Source: Xenococcaceae cyanobacterium MO_234.B1 (GTDB taxonomy: Bacteria > Cyanobacteriota > Cyanobacteriia > Cyanobacteriales > Xenococcaceae). From it: 38,804 nucleotides of DNA. Below the pieces are notes generated by a model. It did not search any database, was not told where the DNA came from, and saw only the letters and a list, made by a program, of their open reading frames with translations. Positions 34,871-38,804 of the stretch are shown here, in pieces (positions within the stretch are counted from its first letter, which is position 1; each line of letters begins with the position of its first letter). The translations under genes and the position numbers were made by a program. The stretch lies in assembly GCA_030064915.1 (NCBI GenBank), contig JASJEK010000004.1:1-38804 (forward strand), given 5' to 3'.

Positions 34871-36073
34871 TTATCTAGCGAGTACGGCTTGTTCTTGTTC
34901 TTTGAGCCAGTCTGCATCGTCGCTGTTGAAGGGGGAAAGTTCGCGGAGGCGATCGATTACACCTGGAAGAACTTCTAAGACGCGATCGATTTCTTTTTCG
35001 GTAGTATAGCGAGAAAGGCTAAAACGAATCGAACCATGCAGTACGCTGTAGGGTAAGCCCAAGGCTCTAAGTACGTGGGAAGGTTCTAGAGAACCAGAGG
35101 TGCAAGCTGAACCAGAAGAGGCACAGATGTCAAACTGATCGAGAGAGAGTAAAATGGCTTCGCCTTCGATATATTTGAAACCGATGTTAGTAGTGTTGGG
35201 TAATCTCTTGATGCGATCGCCGTTAACTACCGTATTGGAAATAGTAGAGAGGATGCCTTGTTCGAGTTTATCCCGCAGCCGTTTTTCCCAAGAGATACCT
35301 GCTAAATGCTGCTGTGCTAGTTCGGCAGCTTTACCTAGGGCAACTATACCCGCTACGTTTTCTGTTCCCCCTCTACGTCCTCGTTCTTGATGTCCGCCGA
35401 TTAGTAGGGGACGGAATCTAACGCCTTTACGCACATATAAAGCACCAATGCCTTTGGGAGCATGGATTTTATGACCAGAAAGGGTCAACAAATCGATGGT
35501 GCTGGTTTTCAGATCTAAGGGAATTTTGCCTACAGCTTGTACTGCATCAACATGAAACAGTGCGCCATACTCTTTAACTATTTGCCCAATCTGTTCAATG
35601 GGGAAAATCACGCCAGTTTCGTTGTTGGCATACATTACAGAAACTACTGCTGTATTGCCAGTTAAAGAAGCTTCTAGCTCATCTAAATCTAGTTGTCCTT
35701 TACTATTAACGGAAAGATAAGTAACAGTGTAACCATCTTTTTCTAGTTTTCGGCACAGATTTAAAATCGCTGGATGCTCGACTTCTGTCGTAATAATATG
35801 TTTCTTATTGGGTTGAGCTTTCAGTGCGGCTAGAATGGCTGCATTATCTCCTTCCGTACCGCAACTGGTAAAGATAATTTCCGAATCTTCTGCCCCTAAC
35901 AGTGAAGCTACTTGACTTCTAGCTTCACGAACGGCGCGACCAACTTGTCCGCCAAAAGTATGCATACTAGAAGGGTTGCCGTAATAGATACTTAGATAAG
36001 GTAGCATTGCAGCTAAAACATCTTCATCTATTTTGGTTGTGGCGTTGTTATCGAGATAAATGCAGTCGTTCAT
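34871..36073 (-). CDS. nifS: Cysteine desulfurase NifS
   Basis: PLP enzyme that frees sulfur from cysteine for NifU. 400 residues. The N-terminal Y-L-D-N-N-A-T-T-K (about 5-13) is diagnostic. PLP Lys lies in S-G-H-K-I-H-A-P-K-G (about 204), with H-V-D-A-V-Q (about 179-184) before it. The persulfide Cys is in S-S-G-S-A-C-T-S-G (about 326). It lies between fdxN and nifU in the standard cyanobacterial order. Confidence 0.97.
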   Translation of the reverse strand: MNDCIYLDNNATTKIDEDVLAAMLPYLSIYYGNPSSMHTFGGQVGRAVREARSQVASLLGAEDSEIIFTSCGTEGDNAAILAALKAQPNKKHIITTEVEHPAILNLCRKLEKDGYTVTYLSVNSKGQLDLDELEASLTGNTAVVSVMYANNETGVIFPIEQIGQIVKEYGALFHVDAVQAVGKIPLDLKTSTIDLLTLSGHKIHAPKGIGALYVRKGVRFRPLLIGGHQERGRRGGTENVAGIVALGKAAELAQQHLAGISWEKRLRDKLEQGILSTISNTVVNGDRIKRLPNTTNIGFKYIEGEAILLSLDQFDICASSGSACTSGSLEPSHVLRALGLPYSVLHGSIRFSLSRYTTEKEIDRVLEVLPGVIDRLRELSPFNSDDADWLKEQEQAVLAR

Positions 36074-36121
36074 CGCTCTTTTCTCATTAAATATTCAGTG
36101 ACTTCTTGAATTGATCGAGTC

Positions 36122-36484
36122 TTAAGTATGTGGTAAAAGGTTTAATTTTTGGGAATAAGTATCAAACCAATGGTGCCAGTATAGGGTTTCTTTTTTGGCT
36201 CTAAGCCTAGAAGTCAGGCGATTATAAGTTACAAACCAGTTATCCCAATAGTTATTAGTAGTTGTCTGAGCGGATTTAATCAAACTAGAGATAGTGGGAG
36301 TGCAACCATTAAAGGTGGGACAGCCTGCCATGCATTGAGCAACTCCGTAAGAACCAGCACAATCATTGCAGAGATTGGAATCGATTGAGAATTTACCGTT
36401 GTCGTTTTTCTTAATTGCCCCTGTGGGACAGTGAGGCAAACATTTTTCACAAGCGATACATTGGTTGGAAATGGTGTAAGTCAT
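36122..36484 (-). CDS. fdxN: nifB-linked bacterial-type ferredoxin with C-terminal extension
   Basis: Electron carrier of the nifB-fdxN-nifS-nifU unit, probably serving NifB. 120 residues. The first cluster motif is C-I-A-C-E-K-C-L-P-H-C (9-19), with Pro after the fourth Cys. The second is C-N-D-C (about 39-42), then C-M-A-G-C-P (about 51-56), plus an extra Cys in N-G-C-T-P. The last 50 residues hold an internal duplication: N-Y-W-D-N-W-F-V-T-Y-N (about 79-89) and L-Y-W-H-H-W-F-D-T-Y-S (about 102-112). AGGAG precedes the ATG by seven bases. Confidence 0.92.
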   Translation of the reverse strand: MTYTISNQCIACEKCLPHCPTGAIKKNDNGKFSIDSNLCNDCAGSYGVAQCMAGCPTFNGCTPTISSLIKSAQTTTNNYWDNWFVTYNRLTSRLRAKKETLYWHHWFDTYSQKLNLLPHT

Positions 36485-36498
36485 AGTCTTACTCCTAT

Positions 36499-36711
36499 TT
36501 AATTTAGATCGGGGCTAATGAGGCTAGGGAAGCAACCACTATCGGTAGTAAAGCTAGTTTGACAGGGAGGTACGTCGTAATAGTCGTAACAATTAGTACA
36601 AAGGCTGTGAGTGGGAGAAATGGTACTATTTTGTTTTTCTGTCACTTCTTGGTAATCTTTAAACCAATAGAGATCGCTCTTTTTGTGAGTTTGAGTAGTA
36701 GTAAAATTCAT
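36499..36711 (-). CDS. Half-ferredoxin paralogue of FdxN between nifB and fdxN
   Basis: 70 residues. C-T-N-C-x3-Y-x-V-x2-C...G-C-x-P (about 38-62) matches the second half of FdxN position by position. Cys at relative positions 1, 4, 13 and 23 are kept, and Phe replaces the Cys at position 17. The N-terminal part, L-Y-W-F-K-D-Y, resembles the Y-W-x2-W-F motif at the FdxN C-terminus, so the order looks permuted. The start is 13 bases after the nifB stop, and AGGA lies close before it. A single cluster with an unusual ligand, or loss of cluster binding, are both possible. It is likely translated with nifB and fdxN. Confidence 0.75.
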   Translation of the reverse strand: MNFTTTQTHKKSDLYWFKDYQEVTEKQNSTISPTHSLCTNCYDYYDVPPCQTSFTTDSGCFPSLISPDLN

Positions 36712-36724
36712 TTTCCTACTCCCA

Positions 36725-38152
36725 TTATTTTTGCTGTTTGAATTGTTCGTAGTATTTCAAAGCAATCTTATCGATGGTTTCGTAGCCTTGAACTGGCTCT
36801 ACCCCAGCTTCTTTGAGCATTCCTTGAGGACAATCTCCAATCTTAGAAGCGAGTACAGCTTTGCAATCAGAGATGGCACCAATAATATTGTCGAGAGTTG
36901 CTTCTTCGCCGTAACCGCCCTGACAGTAATGGTCAACTTTGCGATGTCCGACAAATTTAACTTCTACTCCATCTACTTCAAAGATTTGGAATTCTTTAGC
37001 ATGACCGAAGTGTTGATTAACAATGCCACCACCTTTAGTCGCTACTGCAACTAGGATTTTCTCTCCTCTTGGTTTTTTCTTGGCTGCTCTTTCTGCTTTA
37101 GCAGCTTTCATGGCATCTTTAATCTGTTTGATACCTGCATGAACTTCTTGGCGTTTTTCGAGGTTGTATTCGGGAGTCATCTCTAAGAATTTCTCTTTAG
37201 TAAATTCCTGAGAACGGTCTTCACCCAACAAACCTACTGCATCGGCACGACACTGACGACAGTGGCGCATCATCTTCATATTGCCTGAACAACTGTCTTG
37301 TAAAGCTTTTAGCTCTTTGGGTGTAGGACCTCTTTGTCCAGTTAAACCAAAGTAAGTACCGTGTTCGGGTGCGGAAATGAGGGGCATAATATTGTGGAGG
37401 AATGCACCCTTAGAACGAATCGCTTCATCTACTTCTACTAAGTGTTCGTCGTTAATTCCTGGAATCATTACCGAGTTAACTTTGCAGAGGATATCGGCTT
37501 CTTGTAGTGCTTGTAAGCCTTCCATCTGACGTTCGTGAAGTAACTGGGCGGCTTCTTCTCCTTTCCAACGTTTGCGTTGATAGCGTACCCAAGGATAGAT
37601 TTTTGAACCTACTTTGGGGTCAACCATATTAATAGTAATGGTGACGTGATCCACATTTAGCTCTTTAATCTTATCAACGTGATCCGGAAGCATTAATCCA
37701 TTAGTAGACAAGCACAACTTAATATCTGGTGCTTTGTCTGCTACTAATTCAAAGGTACGAAAAGTTTGTTTGGGATTGGCTAAAGGATCTCCAGGTCCAG
37801 CAATACCCAAAACTGTCATTTGCGGAATTTTTCCAGCAATCACCAAAGCTTTGTGGGCTGCTTCTTCAGGAGTGAGTAGTTCACTAACTACCCCAGGACG
37901 ACTTTCATTAGCACAGTCATATTTGCGATTGCAATAATTACACTGAATATTACAAGCTGGTGCGACTGCTACGTGCATCCGTGCATAGTGGTGGTGTGCT
38001 TCTTCGCTGTAACAGGGATGCTTTTCAATTCTTTCTTGAATTTTAGGGTCGATCTGTTGGGGTGTAGTCGAACTACAACCACAGCCTTTAGAAGACTTTT
38101 TAGCTTTAGTTTTCGATTCTGGTGTAATGGTAGTTCCGGTAGTTGGTGACAT
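36725..38152 (-). CDS. nifB: NifB, radical SAM FeMo cofactor synthase
   Basis: Makes NifB-co (the 8Fe core with central carbide) from two 4Fe clusters. 475 residues. The N-terminus has S-S-K-G-C-G-C-S-S (about 20-28). The radical SAM motif is [10 protein letters not shown] (about 66-75), and [10 protein letters not shown] follows near 119-128. Later Cys occur in [10 protein letters not shown] NifX-like domain is fused at the C-terminus from about residue 365 ([18 protein letters not shown]). The two-domain form is normal in cyanobacteria. It is the first nif gene of the leftward unit here. Confidence 0.97.
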   Translation of the reverse strand: MSPTTGTTITPESKTKAKKSSKGCGCSSTTPQQIDPKIQERIEKHPCYSEEAHHHYARMHVAVAPACNIQCNYCNRKYDCANESRPGVVSELLTPEEAAHKALVIAGKIPQMTVLGIAGPGDPLANPKQTFRTFELVADKAPDIKLCLSTNGLMLPDHVDKIKELNVDHVTITINMVDPKVGSKIYPWVRYQRKRWKGEEAAQLLHERQMEGLQALQEADILCKVNSVMIPGINDEHLVEVDEAIRSKGAFLHNIMPLISAPEHGTYFGLTGQRGPTPKELKALQDSCSGNMKMMRHCRQCRADAVGLLGEDRSQEFTKEKFLEMTPEYNLEKRQEVHAGIKQIKDAMKAAKAERAAKKKPRGEKILVAVATKGGGIVNQHFGHAKEFQIFEVDGVEVKFVGHRKVDHYCQGGYGEEATLDNIIGAISDCKAVLASKIGDCPQGMLKEAGVEPVQGYETIDKIALKYYEQFKQQK

Positions 38153-38640
38153 TGAATTGAATTCCGCAAATAAAAGTATATGGACTGAGACAGAAATTGA
38201 AAAATACTGTACTGAGATATCGAACTAATAAACTAATATTCGATGACGTTATGAAAGTTATATCATTCGGATTTTGGCTGAATGTAAAACTTGCACTCGG
38301 TTAGTTTTATTGAATTTCTTAGAATGTACTCAATCCCTCAAACCCTTAACTGATGCAGAGAAAAATTTTTTTAGGGGTCTGGGTGTCTAGTATTTTGATG
38401 ATAGGGGGTTAGTATTTATTTCTCAAGACCCTGGTATTTATCCTACTCGATAGCAACCTCAGTCAAAACTAATGCTGAAAGAGGTTATGGCGATTTATCT
38501 TAGTGCAGAATTTATTGCACTCAAATCATAGTCGTTATTTGTTTTTTCTCTTTGGTTTTAAGTTAAATTCCTAATGACAAGAGTTGGAATTGTCAGTCCA
38601 GTCAATTTTGCCACCCTAGAAAAAAACTGGAATAGGCTCG
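38153..38640. other. Region upstream of nifB
   Basis: About 490 bases without a gene and AT-rich. It includes GGGGTCTGGGTGTCTAG near 38375. It should hold the nifB promoter on the minus strand. TATACT on that strand, about 30 bases before the ATG, could be a -10 box but lacks a good -35. No GTA-N8-TAC site was found. Confidence 0.5.
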
Positions 38641-38773
38641 TCACACCCCTCCAGGATTATTACGGAATTCAATTTCTGTTGCGGAAGCGGTGCGCGGGGA
38701 TGGGGGGACTTCAACAAACCGCCATCAACTGTGGGAAGCAAAATATCAAACCAGAAAAGTCAAGGGGCTGTGA
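38636..38773 (+). pseudogene. C-terminal tail of a TnpB-type (IS200/IS605 OrfB) gene
   Basis: The open stretch after a TAG at 38633 codes A-E-A-V-R-G-D-G-G-T-S-T-N-R (about 38681-38722) and stops with TGA at 38771. V-R-G-D-G-G-T-S is a tail I associate with cyanobacterial TnpB proteins, the RNA-guided nucleases of IS605-type elements. No RuvC or zinc-finger part is visible upstream, so only about 30-45 residues remain. A hairpin follows at once, as at the right end of such elements. Confidence 0.55.
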
Positions 38774-38804
38774 CTCGAATCGAATTCGAGTCCTTGAAAG
38801 CCCC
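38764..38804. other. Two-part hairpin at the window edge, IS605-type right-end candidate
   Basis: GACTCGAAT (38772-38780) pairs with ATTCGAGTC (38784-38792) around CGA. GGGGCT (38764-38769) pairs with AGCCCC (38799-38804). It overlaps the stop codon of the TnpB-like tail. It may be the subterminal hairpin and the end of the guide RNA of the lost element. The window ends exactly at the last paired base, which suggests an assembly break at a repeat. Confidence 0.6.

Overview
The window reads as chromosomal DNA of a nitrogen-fixing cyanobacterium, probably a non-heterocystous unicellular or baeocystous type. The evidence is the nif gene order (nifB, fdxN, nifS, nifU, nifH, nifD, nifK, nifZ, nifE, nifN, nifX, nifW, hesA, hesB, fdxH), the fused modBC gene, many GCGATCGC-type sites, and heptamer-type repeats in most spacers. 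nifD and fdxN are uninterrupted, so the excision elements of heterocystous strains are absent from them. Genus assignment is inference.

Left part (1-14594) is accessory DNA. A DUF928-like gene end and a CHASE2 gene cut off near base 850 meet a block of mobile-type genes. This block holds two related proteins sharing an ERQ-RPL motif, a SRAP (HMCES/YedK) abasic-site protein, a tyrosine recombinase, a methyltransferase, a small membrane protein, a type IA topoisomerase and an SF1 (RecD-like) helicase. A leftward three-gene set follows, including a protein with a J-domain-like HPD segment. The block ends at an insertion sequence with 55-base inverted ends. Its transposase reading frame is broken at a run of nine A, and its right end lies at the stop codon of modBC. 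No rRNA, tRNA or CRISPR was seen.

Middle part (14596-20061) is metal supply for nitrogenase: a ModBC fusion, a small methyltransferase, ModA, a divergent Mop molybdate-binding protein, and FeoB-FeoA. The FeoB keeps a piece of its P-loop but lacks the rest of the GTPase domain.

Right part (20431-38152), all on the minus strand and read from high to low coordinates, is the nitrogenase cluster. NifB, NifS, NifU and FdxN make and load clusters. NifHDK is the enzyme. NifZ, NifW, NifE, NifN, NifX, two DUF269 proteins and a DUF683 protein assemble and load the cofactor. HesA, HesB and FdxH supply Fe-S chemistry and electrons. Extra small genes include a 49-residue Mo-nitrogenase C-terminal-like protein, a 70-residue half-ferredoxin paralogue of FdxN, and three unknown small genes after fdxH. 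The window ends in the tail of a TnpB-type gene followed by a strong hairpin.

Main points for a second look: FeoB without a G domain, the half-ferredoxin, the divergent second DUF269 gene, the integration junction inside CHASE2, the structured nifH leader, the hairpin at 12532-12578, and the inverted heptamer repeats in nif spacers.
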